Shown here: positions 8,382-21,000 of the stretch, piece after piece
Layout of the letters: the number at the start of each line of letters is the position of its first letter
How positions within the stretch are numbered: position 1 is the stretch's first letter
Assembly: GCA_026545765.1 (NCBI GenBank)
Contig: JAIFAC010000306.1
Span: forward strand, 62,001-126,000
From: Plantago major
Lineage: Eukaryota > Streptophyta > Magnoliopsida > Lamiales > Plantaginaceae
Direction: 5' to 3'
DNA: 64,000 nt
Made by a program: the position numbers and the translations under genes
Notes under the pieces: generated by a model
Databases searched by the model: none
Told to the model about the DNA's origin: nothing
Seen by the model: the letters and a program-made list of their open reading frames with translations, nothing else

Positions 8382-10218
8382 AATAAAGGAGTGGGATAAT
8401 TACAAATGGAGAAGTCAATTTGTGATTTAAACAACATATCGGAGGGGTAGTAAAATAACGAACGAAAAACTCTACTTGAGAGTTAAACAAAACACAAAAG
8501 GAGATGGAGAAACAACAAACAAACAACACCACACGAGAGATAAACAACACATCAAAGGAGTGGGATAATGTCAAACGAAGAAGTCAATACGAGATTTAAA
8601 CAATACACAAAAGGAGTGAGAGTATCACAAACGAAGAAGTCTACTTGAGAGTTAAAGCACACACATAAGGAGTGGGATAAACAACAAATGTAAAATACTA
8701 CTCGTGAGTTAAACAACACAATAAAGGTGGAATAATTACAAATGGAGAAGTCAATTTGAGATTTAAACAACACATTAGAGGGGTAATAAAATAACGCACG
8801 AAAAACTCTACTTGAGAGTTAAACCACACACATAAGGAGTGGGTTAAACAACAAATGTAAAATTCTACTCAAGAGTTAAACAACAAAATAAAGGAGTGGG
8901 ATAATTACAAATGGAGAAGTCAATTTGTGATTTAAACAACACATCGGAGGGGTAGTAAAATAACGAACGAAGAACTCTACTTGAGAGTTAAACAAAACAC
9001 AAAAGGAGTTGGAGAAACAACAAACGAACAACACCACACGAGAGATAAACAACACATAAAGGAGTGGGATAATGTCAAACGAAGAAGTCAATATGAGATT
9101 TAAACAATACACAGAAGGAGTGAGAGTATCACAAACGAAGAAGTCTACTTGAGAGTTAAAGCACACACATAAGGAGTGGGATAAACAACAAATGTAAAAT
9201 TCTACTCGAGAGCTAAACAACGGAATAAATGAGTGGGATAATTACAAATGGAGAAGTCAATTTGAGATTTAAACAACACATCGGAGGGGTAGTAAAATAA
9301 CGAACGAAGAACTCTACTTGAGAGTTAAACAAAACACAAAAGGAGTTGGAGAAACAACAAACGAACAACACCACACGAGAGATAAACAACACATCAAAGG
9401 AGTGGGATAATGTCAAATGAAGAAGTCAATATGAGATTTAAACAATACACAGAAGGAGTGAGAGTATCACAAACGAAGAAGTCTACTTGAGAGTTAAAGC
9501 ACACACATAAGGAGTGGGATAAACAACAAATGTAAAATTCTACTCGAGAGTTAAACAACGGAATAAATGAGTGGGATAATTACAAATGGAGAAGTCAATT
9601 TGAGATTTAAACAACACATCGGAGGGGTAGTAAAATAACGAACGAAAAACTCTACTTGAGAGTTAAACAAAACACAAAAGGAGTTGGAGAAACAACAAAC
9701 GAACAACACCACACGAGAGATTTACAACACATCAAAAGAGTGGGATAATGTCAAACGAAGAAGTCAATACGAGATTTAAACAATACACAAAAGGAGTGAG
9801 AGTATCACAAGCGAAGTAGTCTACTTGAGAGTTAAAGCATACAGATAAGGAGTGGGATAAACAACAAATGTAAATTTCTACTCAAGAGTTAAACAACAAA
9901 ATAAATGAGTGGGATAATTACAAATGGAGAAGTCAATTTGAGATTTAAACAACACATCGGAGGGTAGTAAAATAGCGAAATACTCTACTTGAGAGTTAAA
10001 CAAAACATAAAAGGAGTTGGAGAAACAACAAAGCGAACAACACCACGAGAGATAAACAACACATCAAAGGAGTGGGATAATGTCAAAGGAAGAAGTCAAT
10101 CTGAGATTTAAACAATACAGAAGGAGTGAGAGTATCACAAACGAAGAAGTCTACTTGAGAGTTAAAGCACACACATAAGGAGTGGGATAAACAACAAATG
10201 TAAAATTCTACTCAAGAG

Positions 10219-10556
10219 TTAAACAACAAAATAAAGGAGTGGGATAATTACAAATGGAGAAGTCAATTTGTGATTTAAACAACACATCGGAGGGGTAGTA
10301 AAATAACGAACGAAAAACTCTACTTGAGAGTTAAGCAAAACATATAAGGAGTTGGAGAAACAACAAACGAACAACACCACACGAGAGATAAACAACACAT
10401 CAAAGGAGTGGGATAATGTCAAACGAAGAAGTCAATACGAGATTTAAACAATACACAGAAGGAGTGAGAGTATCACAAACGAAGAAGTCTACTTGAGAGT
10501 TAAAGCATACACATAAGGAGTGGGACAAACAACAAATGTAAAATACTATTTGTGAG
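10219..10556 (+). repeat. Representative 338 bp six-subrepeat unit (A-B-C-D-E-F)
   Basis: One full unit, given as a reference for the array. Six subrepeats of 56-57 bp start near 10219, 10275, 10331, 10388, 10444 and 10500 in this phase. They share the opening '(g)ttaaac' and diverge in the second half, which allows A to F to be told apart. Confidence 0.92.
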
Positions 10557-10725
10557 TTAAACAACACAATAAAGGAGTGGAATAATTACAAATGGAGAAG
10601 TCAATTTGAGATTTAAACAACACATTAGAGGGGTAATAAAATAACAAACGAAAAACTCTACTTGAGAGTTAAACCACACACATAAGGAGTGGGTTAAACA
10701 ACAAATGTAAAATTCTACTCAAGAG
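10557..10725 (+). repeat. Representative 169 bp three-subrepeat unit (A'-B'-F')
   Basis: Exactly 169 bp between two full 338 bp units, producing the 507 bp spacing 10219-10726. Its subrepeats carry their own markers: A' 'ggagtggaataattac', B' 'cattagaggggtaataaaa' and F' 'taaaccacacacataagg...gtgggttaaac'. The same markers appear together in many other 169 bp units, so this is a stable subfamily and not a chance deletion. Confidence 0.92.
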
Positions 10726-13424
10726 TTAAACAACAAAATAAAGGAGTGGGATAATTACAAATGGAGAAGTCAATTTGTGATTTAAACAACACATCGGAGG
10801 GGTAGTAAAATAACGAACGAAGAACTCTACTTGAGAGTTAAACAAAACACAAAAGGAGTTGGAGAAACAACAAACGAACGACACAACATGACAGATAAAC
10901 AACACATCAAAGGAGTGGCATGTTGTCAAACGAAGAAGTCAATACGTGATTTAAACAATACACAGAAGGAGTGAGAGTATCACAAACGAAGAAGTCTACT
11001 TGAGAGTTAAAGCACACACATAAGGAGTGGGATAAACAACAAATGTAAAATTCTACTCGAGAGCTAAACAACGGAATAAATGAGTGGGATAATTACAAAT
11101 GGAGAAGTCAATTTGAGATTTAAACAACACATCGGAGGGGTAGTAAAATAACGAACGAAAAACTCTACTTGAGAGTTAAACAAAACACAAAAGGAGTTGG
11201 AGAAACAACAAACGAACAACACCACACGAGAGATAAACAACACATCAAAGGAGTGGGATAATGTCAAATGAAGAAGTCTATTCGAGATTTAAACAATACA
11301 TAGAAGGAGTAAGAGTATCACAAATGAAGAACACTACTTGAGAGTTAAACCACACACATAAGGAGTGGGATAAACAACAAATGTAAAATTCTACTCGAGA
11401 GTTAAACAACAAAATAAAGGAGTGGGATAATTACAAATGGAGAAGTCAATTTGAGATTTAAACAACACATCGGAGGGGTAGTAAAATAACGAACGAAAAA
11501 CTCTACTTGAGAGTTAAACAAAACACAAAAGGAGTTGGAGAAACAACAAACGAACAACACCACGAGAGATAAACAACACATCAAAGGGTGGGATAATGTC
11601 AAATGCGAAGAAGTCAATCTGAGATTTAAACAATACATTAAGGGTGAGAGTATCATAAACGAAGAAGTCTACTTGAGAGTTAAAGCACACACATAAGAAG
11701 TGGGATAAACAACAAATGTAAAATTCTATTCGAGAGCTAAACAACGGAATAAATGAGTGGGATAATTACAAATGGAGAAGTCAATTTGAGATTTAAACAA
11801 CACATTAGAGGGGTAATAAAATAACGAACGAAAAACTCTACTTGAGAGTTAAACAAAACACAAAAGGAGTTGGAGAAACAACAAACGAACAACACCACAC
11901 GAGAGATAAACAACACATCAAAGCAGTGGGATAATGTCAAAAGCGAAGAAGTCAATCTGAGATTTAAACAATACATGAAGGGTGAGAGTATCACAAGCGA
12001 AGAAGTCTACTTGAGAGTTAAAGCATACACATAAGGAGTGGGACAAACAACAAATGTAAAATACTATTTGTGAGTTAAACAACAAAATAAAGGAGTGGGA
12101 TAATTACAAATGGAGAAGTCAATTTGTGATTTAAACAACACATCGGAGGGGTAGTAAAATAACGAACGAAGAACTCTACTTGAGAGTTAAACCACACACA
12201 TAAGGAGTGGGTTAAACAACAAATGTAAAATTCTACTCAAGAGTTAAACAACAAAATAAAGAAGTGGGATAATTACAAATGGAGAAGTCAATTTGTGATT
12301 TAAACAACACATCGGAGGGGTAGTAAAATAACGAACGAAGAACTCTACTTGAGAGTTAAACAAAACACAAAAGGAGTTGGAGAAACAACAAACGAACAAC
12401 ACCACACGAGAGATAAACAACACATCAAAGGAGTGGGATAATGTCAAACGAAGAAGTCAATATGAGATTTAAACAATACACAAAAGGAGTGAGAGTATCA
12501 CAAACGAAGAAGTCTACTTGAGAGTTAAAGCACACACATAAGGAGTGGGATAAACAACAAATGTAAAATTCTACTCGAGAGCTAAACAACGGAATAAATG
12601 AGTGGGATAATTACAAATGGAGAAGTCAATTTGAGATTTAAACAACACATCGGAGGGGTAGTAAAATAACGAACGAAATACTCTACTTGAGAGTTAAACA
12701 AAACACAAAAGGAGTTGGAGAAACAACAAACGAACAACACCACACGAGAGATAAACAACACATCAAAGGAGTGGGATAATGTCAAATGAAGAAGTCAATA
12801 TGAGATTTAAACAATACACAGAAGGAGTGAGAGTATCACAAACGAAGAAGTCTACTTGAGAGTTAAAGCACACACATAAGGAGTGGGATAAACAACAAAT
12901 GTAAAATACTATTTGTGAGTTAAACAACACAATAAAGGAGTGGAATAATTACAAATGGAGAAGTCAATTTGAGATTTAAACAACACATTAGAGGGGTAAT
13001 AAAATAACGAACGAAAAACTCTACTTGAGAGTTAAACCACACACATAAGGAGTGGGTTAAACAACAAATGTAAAATTCTACTCAAGAGTTAAACAACAAA
13101 ATAAAGGAGTGGGATAATTACAAATGGAGAAGTCAATTTGTGATTTAAACAACACATCGGAGGGGTAGTAAAATAACGAACGAAGAACTCTACTTGAGAG
13201 TTAAACAAAACACAAAAGGAGTTGGAGAAACAACAAACGAACAACACCACGAGAGATAAACAACACATCAAAGGAGTGGGATAATGTCAAACGAAGAAGT
13301 CAATACGAGATTTAAGCAATACACAGAAGGAGTGAGAGTATCACAAACGAAGAAGTCTACTTGAGAGTTAAAGCACACACATAAGGAGTGGGATAAACAA
13401 CAAATGTAAAATTCTACTCGAGAG

Positions 13425-15086
13425 CTAAACAACGGAATAAATGAGTGGGATAATTACAAATGGAGAAGTCAATTTGAGATTTAAACAACACATCGGAGGG
13501 GTAGTAAAATAGCGAGCGAAAAACTCTACTTGAGAGTTAAACAAAACACAAAGGAGTTGGAGAAACAACAAGCGAACAACACCACCACGAGATAAACAAC
13601 ACATCAAAGGTGGGATAATGTCAAATGAAGAAGTCAATCTGAGATTTAAACAATACCTGAGAAGGAGTGAGAGTATCACAAACGAAGAAGTCTACTTGAG
13701 AGTTAAAGCACACACATAAGGAGTGGGATAAACAACAAATGTAAAATTCTACTCAAGAGTTAAACAACAAAATAAAGGAGTGGGATAATTACAAATGGAG
13801 AAGTCAATTTGTGATTTAAACAACACATCGGAGGGGTAGTAAAATAACGAACGAAAAACTCTACTTGAGAGTTAAACCACACACATAAGGAGTGGGTTAA
13901 ACAACAAGCGAACAACACCACGAGAGATAAACAACACATCAAGGAGTGGGATAATGTCAAAGCGAAGAAAGTCAATCGAGATTTAAACAATACATGAAGG
14001 AGTGAGAGTATCACAAACGAAGAAGTCTACTTGAGAGTTAAAGCACACACATAAGGAGTGGGATAAACAACAAATGTAAAATACTATTTGTGAGTTAAAC
14101 ACAATAAAGGAGTGGAATAATTACAAATGGAAATCGATTTGAGATTTAAACAACACATTAGAGGGTAATAAAATAGCATACGAAAAAACTACTTGAGAGT
14201 TAAACCACACACATAAGGAGCGGGTTAAACAACAAATGTAAAATTCTACTCAAGAGTTAAAACACAAAATAAATGCGGTGGATAATTAAAAATGGCGAAG
14301 TCAATTTGTGATTTAAACAACACATCGGAGGGGTAGTAAAATAACGAGCGAAGAACTCTACTTGAGAGTTAAACAAAACACAAAGGAGTTGGAGAAACAA
14401 CAAGCGAACAACACCACGAGAGATAAACAACACATCAAAGTAGTGGGATAATGTCAAATGAAGAAGTCAATACTAGATTTAAACAATACACAAAAGGAGT
14501 GAGAGTATCACAAACGAAGAAGTCTACTTGAGAGTTAAAGCACACATATAAGGAGCTGGATAAACAACAAATGTAAAATTCTACTCGAAAGCTAAACAAC
14601 GGAATAAATGAGTGGGATAATTACAAATGGAGAAGTCAATTTGAGATTTAAACAACACATCGGAGGGTAGTAAAATAGCGAGCGAAAAACTCTACTTGAG
14701 AGTTAAACAAAACACAAAAGAGTTGGAGAAACAACAAGCGAACAACACCACGAGAGATAAACAACACATCAAAGGAGTGGGATAATGTCAAGCGAAGAAA
14801 TCAATCTGAGATTTAAACAATACACGGAAGGGTGAGAGTATCACAAGCGAAGAAGTCTACTTGAGAGTTAAAGCACACACATAAGGAGTGGGATAAACAA
14901 CAAATGTAAAATACTATTTGTGAGTTAAACAACACAATAAAGGACTGGAAAAATTACAAATGGAGAAGTCAATTTTAGATTTAAACAACAAATTATATGG
15001 GTAATAAAATAAATAACGAAAAAATCTAATTGAGAGTTAAAAAAAAAAAATAATTAGTGGGTTAAACAAAAAATTTAAAATTCTAC
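13425..15086 (+). repeat. Disordered satellite block
   Basis: Units here carry many 1-4 base deletions and stereotyped replacements ('aacgagcg' for 'aacgaacg', 'aaaggtggg' for 'aaaggagtggg'). It ends in a 169 bp unit rich in C-to-A and G-to-T changes. Confidence 0.9.
14942..15086 (+). repeat. 169 bp-type satellite unit loaded with C>A and G>T changes
   Basis: Compared with sibling A'-B'-F' units, nearly all differences are C to A or G to T on the + strand. 'cattagaggggtaat' appears as 'aattatatgggtaat'; 'taaaccacacacataagg' appears as 'taaaaaaaaaaaataatt'; 'acaacaaatgtaaaa' appears as 'acaaaaaatttaaaa'. I count roughly ten C>A and six or seven G>T, with only about two changes of another kind. 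Confidence 0.85.
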
Positions 15087-18000
15087 TCAAGAGTTAAACA
15101 ACAAAATAAAAGGTGGGATAATTACAAATGGAGAAGTCAATTTGTGATTTAAACAACACATCGGAGGGTAGTAAAATAACGAGCGAATGAAGAACTCTAC
15201 TTGAGAGTTAAACAAAACACAAAAGGAGTTGGAGAAACAACAAACGAACAACACCACACGAGAGATAAACAACACATCAAAGGAGTGGGATAATGTCAAA
15301 CGAAGAAGTCAATACGAGATTTAAACAATACACAGAAGGAGTGAGAGTATCACAAACGAAGAAGTCTACTTGAGAGTTAAAGCACACACATAAGGAGTGG
15401 GATAAACAACAAATGTAAAATTCTACTCGAGAGCTAAACAACGGAATAAATGAGTGGGATAATTACAAATGGAGAAGTCAATTTGAGATTTAAACAACAC
15501 ATCGGAGGGGTAGTAAAATAACGAACGAAGAACTCTACTTGAGAGTTAAACAAAACACAAAAGGAGTTGGAGAAACAACAAACGAACAACACCACGAGAG
15601 ATAAACAACACATCAAAGGTGGGATAATGTCAAATGAAGAAGTCAATCTGAGATTTAAACAATACAAAAGGTGAGAGTATCACAAGCGAAGAAGTCTACT
15701 TGAGAGTTAAAGCACACATAAGGAGTGGGATAAAGAACAAATGTAAAATTCTACTCGAGAGTTAAACAACAAAATAAAGGAGTGGGATAATTACAAATGG
15801 AGAACTCAATTTGTGATTTAAACAACATATCGGAGGGGGAGTAAAATAACGAACGAAGAACTCTACTTGAGAGTTAAACAAAACACAAAAGGAGTTGGAG
15901 AAACAACAAACGAACAACACCACACGAAAGATAAACAACACACCAAACGAGTGGGATAATGTCAAATGAAGAAGTCAATATGAGATTTAAACAATACACA
16001 GAAGGAGTGAGAGTATCACAAACGAAGAAGTCTACTTGAGAGTTAAAGCACACATAAGGAGTGGGATAAACAACAAATGTAAAATTCTACTCGAGAGTTA
16101 AACAACAAAATAAATGAGTGGGATAATTACAAATGGAGAAGTCGATTTGAGATTTAAACAACACATCGGAGGGGTAGTAAAATAACGAACGAAATACTCT
16201 ACTTGAGAGTTAAACAAAACACAAAAGGAGTTGGAGAAACAACAAACGAACAACACCACATGAGAGATAAACAACACATCAAAGGAGTGGGATAATGTCA
16301 AATGAAGAAGTCAATACGAGATTTAAACAATACATAGAAGGAGTGAGAGTATCACAAACGAAGAAGTCTACTTGAGAGTTAAAGCACACACATAAGGAGT
16401 GGGATAAACAACAAATGTAAAATTCTACTCGAGAGCTAAACAACGGAATAAATGAGTGGGATAATTACAAATGGAGAAGTCAATTTGAGATTTAAACAAC
16501 ACATCGGAGGGGTAGTAAAATAACGAACGAAATACTCTACTTGAGAGTTAAACAAAACACAAAAGGAGTTGGAGAAACAACAAACGAACAACACCACACG
16601 AGAGATAAACAACACATCAAAGGAGTGGGATAATGTCAAATGAAGAAGTCAATACGAGATTTAAACAATACACAAAAGGAGTGAGAGTATCACAAACGAA
16701 GAAGTCTACTTGAGAGTTAAAGCACACACATAAGGAGTGGGATAAACAACAAATGTAAAATTCTACTCAAGAGTTAAACAACAAAATAAAGGAGTGGGAT
16801 AATTACAAATGGAGAAGTCAATTTGTGATTTAAACAACACATCGGAGGGGTAGTAAAATAACGAACGAAGAACTCTACTTGAGAGTTAAACAAAACACAA
16901 AGGAGTTGGAGAAACAACAAACGAACAACACCACACGAGAGATAAACAACACATCAAAGGAGTGGGATAATGTCAAACGAAGAAGTCAATACGAGATTTA
17001 AACAATACACAGAAGGAGTGAGAGTATCACAAACGAAGAAGTCTACTTGAGAGTTAAAGCATACACATAAGGAGTGGGACAAACAACAAATGTAAAATAC
17101 TATTTGTGAGTTAAACAACACAATAAAGGAGTGGGATAATGTCAAATGAAGAAGTCAATTCGAGATTTAAACAATACACAGAAGGAGTGGGTTAATAAAA
17201 TAACGCACGAAAAACTCTACTTGAGAGTTAAACCACACACATAAGGAGTGGGTTAAACAACAAATGTAAAATTCTACTCAAGAGTTAAACAACAAAATAA
17301 AGGAGTGGGATAATTACAAATGGAGAAGTCAATTTGTGATTTAAACAACACATCGGAGGGGTAGTAAAATAACGAACGAAGAACTCTACTTGAGAGTTAA
17401 ACAAAACACAAAAGGAGTTGGAGAAACAACAAACGAACAACACCACACGAGAGATAAACAACACATCAAAGGTGGGATAATGTCAAGCGAAGAAGAAATC
17501 ACGAGATTTAAACAATACACAGAAGGAGTGAGAGTATCACAAACGAAGAAGTCTACTTGAGAGTTAAAGCACACACATAAGGAGTGGGATAAACAACAAA
17601 TGTAAAATTCTACTCGAAAGCTAAACAACGGAATAAATGAGTGGGATAATTACAAATGGAGAAGTCAATTTGAGATTTAAACAACACATCGGAGGGGTAG
17701 TAAAATAACAAACGAAAAACTCTACTTGAGAGTTAAACAAAACACAAAATGAGTTGGAGAAACAACAAACGAACAACACCACACGAGAGATAAACAACAC
17801 ATCAAAGGAAGTGGGATAATGTCAAACGAAGAAGTCAATAGGAGATTTAAACAATACACAGAAGGAGTGAGAGTATCACAAACGAAGAAGTCTACTTGAG
17901 AGTTAAAGCATACACATAAGGAGTGGGATAAACAACAAATGTAAAATACTACTCATGAGTTAAACAACAAAATAAATGAGTGGGATAATTACAAATGGAG

Positions 18001-21000
18001 AAGTCAATTTGAGATTTAAACAACACATTAGAGGGGTAATAAAATAACGAACGAAAAACTCTACTTGAGAGTTAAACCACACACATAAGGAGTGGGTTAA
18101 ACAACAAATGTAAAATTCTACTCAAGAGTTAAACAACAAAATAAAGGAGTGGGATAATTACAAATGGAGAAGTCAATTTGTGATTTAAACAACACATCGG
18201 AGGGGTAGTAAAATAACGAACGAAGAACTCTACTTGAGAGTTAAACAAAACACAAAAGGAGTTGGAGAAACAACAAACGAACAACACCACACGAGAGATA
18301 AACAACACATCAAAGGAGTGGGATAATGTCAAACGAACAAGTCAATACGAGATTTAAACAATACACAGAAGGAGTGAGAGTATCACAAACGAAGAAGTCT
18401 ACTTAAGAGTTAAAGCACACACATAAGGAGTGGGATAAACAACAAATGTAAAATTCTACTCGAGAGCTAAACAACGGAATAAATGAGTGGGATAATTACA
18501 AATGGAGAAGTCAATTTGAGATTTAAACAACACATCGGAGGGGTAGTAAAATAACGAACGAAGAACTCTACTTGAGAGTTAAACAAAACACAAAAGGAGT
18601 TGGAGAAACAACAAACGAACAACACCACACGAGAGATAAACAACACATCAAAGGAGTGGGATAATGTCAAATGAAGAAGTCAATATGAGATTTAAACAAT
18701 ACACAGAAGGAGTGAGAGTATCACAAACGAAGAAGTCTACTTGAGAGTTAAAGCACACACATAAGGAGTGGGATAAACAACAAATGTAAAATTCTACTCG
18801 AGAGCTAAACAACGGAATAAATGAGTGGGATAATTACAAATGGAGAAGTCAATTTGAGATTTAAACAACACATTAGAGGGGTAATAAAATAACGAACGAA
18901 AAACTCTACTTGAGAGTTAAACCACACACATAAGGAGTGGGTTAAACAACAAACGAACAACACCACTCGAGAGTTAAACAACACATCAAAGGAGTGGGAT
19001 AATGTCAAATGGAGAAATCGATTTGATTTAAACAATACATAGAGGGTGAGAGTATCACAAACGAAGAAGTCTACTTGAGAGTTAAACCACACACATAAGG
19101 AGTGGGTTAAACAACAAATGTAAAATTCTACTCAAGAGTTAAACAACAAAATAAAGGAGTGGGATAATTACAAATGGAGAAGTCAATTTGTGATTTAAAC
19201 AACACATCGGAGGGGTAGTAAAATAACGAACGAAAAACTCTACTTGAGAGTTAAACAAAACACAAAAGGAGTTGGAGAAAAAACAAACGAACAACACCAC
19301 ACGAGAGATAAACAACACATCAAAGGAGTGGGATAATGTCAAACGAAGAAGTCAATACGAGATTTAAACAATACACAAAAGGAGTGAGAGTATCACAAAC
19401 GAAGAAGTCTACTTGAGAGTTAAACCACACACATAAGGAGTGGGTTAAACAACAAATGTAAAATTCTACTCAAGAGTTAAACAACAAAATAAAGGAGTGG
19501 GATAATTACAAATGGAGAAGTCAATTTGAGATTTAAACAACACATCGGAGGGGTAGTAAAATAACGAACGAAATACTCTACTTGAGAGTTAAACAAAACA
19601 CAAAAGGAGTTGGAGAAACAACAAACGAACAACACCACACGAGAGATAAACAACACATCAAAGGAGTGGGATAATGTCAAACGAAGAAGTCAATACGAGA
19701 TTTAAACAATACACAGAAGGAGTGAGAGTATCACAAACGAAGAAGTCTACTTGAGAGTTAAAGCATACACATAAGGAGTGGGATAAACAACAAATGTAAA
19801 ATACTACTCGTGAGTTAAACAACACAATAAAGAAGTGGAATAATTACAAATGGAGAAGTCAATTTGAGATATAAACAACACATTACAGGGGTAATAAAAT
19901 AACGAACGAAAAACTCTACATGAGAGTTAAACCACACACATAAGAAGTGGGTTAAACAACAAATGTAAAATTCTACTCAAGAGGTAAACAACAAAATAAA
20001 GGAGTGGGATAATTACAAATGGAGAAGTCAATTTGTGATTTAAACAACACATCGGAGGGGTAGTAAAATAACGAACGAAGAATTCTACTTGAGAGTTAAA
20101 CAAAACACAAAAGGAGTTGGAGAAACAACAAACGAACAACACCACACGAGAGATAAACAACACATCAAAGGAAGTGGGATAATGTCAAACGAAGAAGTCA
20201 ATAGGAGATTTAAACAATACACAGAAGGAGTGAGAGTATCACAAACGAAGAAGTCTACTTGAGAGTTAAAGCATACACATAAGGAGTGGGATAAACAACA
20301 AATGTAAAATACTACTCGTGAGTTAAACAACACAATAAAGGAGTGGAATAATTACAAATGGAGAAGTCAATTTGAGATTTAAACAACACATTAGAGGGGT
20401 AATAAAATAACGAACGAAAAACTCTACTTGAGAGTTAAACCACACACAAAGGAGTTGGAGAAACAACAAGCGAACAACACCACGAGAGATAAACAACACA
20501 TCAAAGGTGGGATAATGTCAAATGAAGAAATCAATCTGAGATTTAAACAATACATAGAAGGTGAGAGTATCACAAGCGAAGAAGTCTACTTGAGAGTTAA
20601 AGCACACATAAGGAGTGGGATAAACAACAAATGTAAAATTCTACTCGAGAGTTAAACAACGGAATAAAGGTGGGATAATTACAAATGGAGAAGTCGATTT
20701 GAGATTTAAACAACACATCGGAGGGTAGTAAAATAACGAGCGAAAAACTGTACTTGAGAGTTAAACAAAACACAAAAGGAGATGGAGAAACAACAAGCGA
20801 ACAACACCACGAGAGATAAACAACACATCAAAGGTGGGATAATGTCAAATGAAGAAGTCAATCTGAGATTTAAACAATACATTAGAGGGTGAGAGTATCA
20901 CAAAGAACTCTACTTGAGAGTTAAACCACACACATAAGGAGTGGGTTAAACAACAAATGTAAAATTCTACTCAAGAGTTAAACAACAAAATAAAGGAGTG

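Larger units (their letters stand above)
8382..13424 (+). repeat. Clean 338/507 bp unit block
   Basis: Units here keep nearly constant length. Equivalent points fall at 9213, 9551, 9889, 10219, 10726, 11064, 11402, 11737, 12244, 12582 and 13089, giving spacings close to 338 or 507. Units share 'aacgaacga', 'ggaggggta' and 'ccacacgagag'. Short runs of altered units occur near 9961-10110 and 11560-12000. Confidence 0.93.

Noticed and set aside
9213..9416. Recurrent 60-85 codon minus-strand open frames (typically MTLSHSFDVLFISR...), present dozens of times
   Set aside because: They arise from the satellite itself. The unit length (338) is not a multiple of three, each frame ends within a unit, there is no domain or promoter, and composition simply mirrors the repeat.
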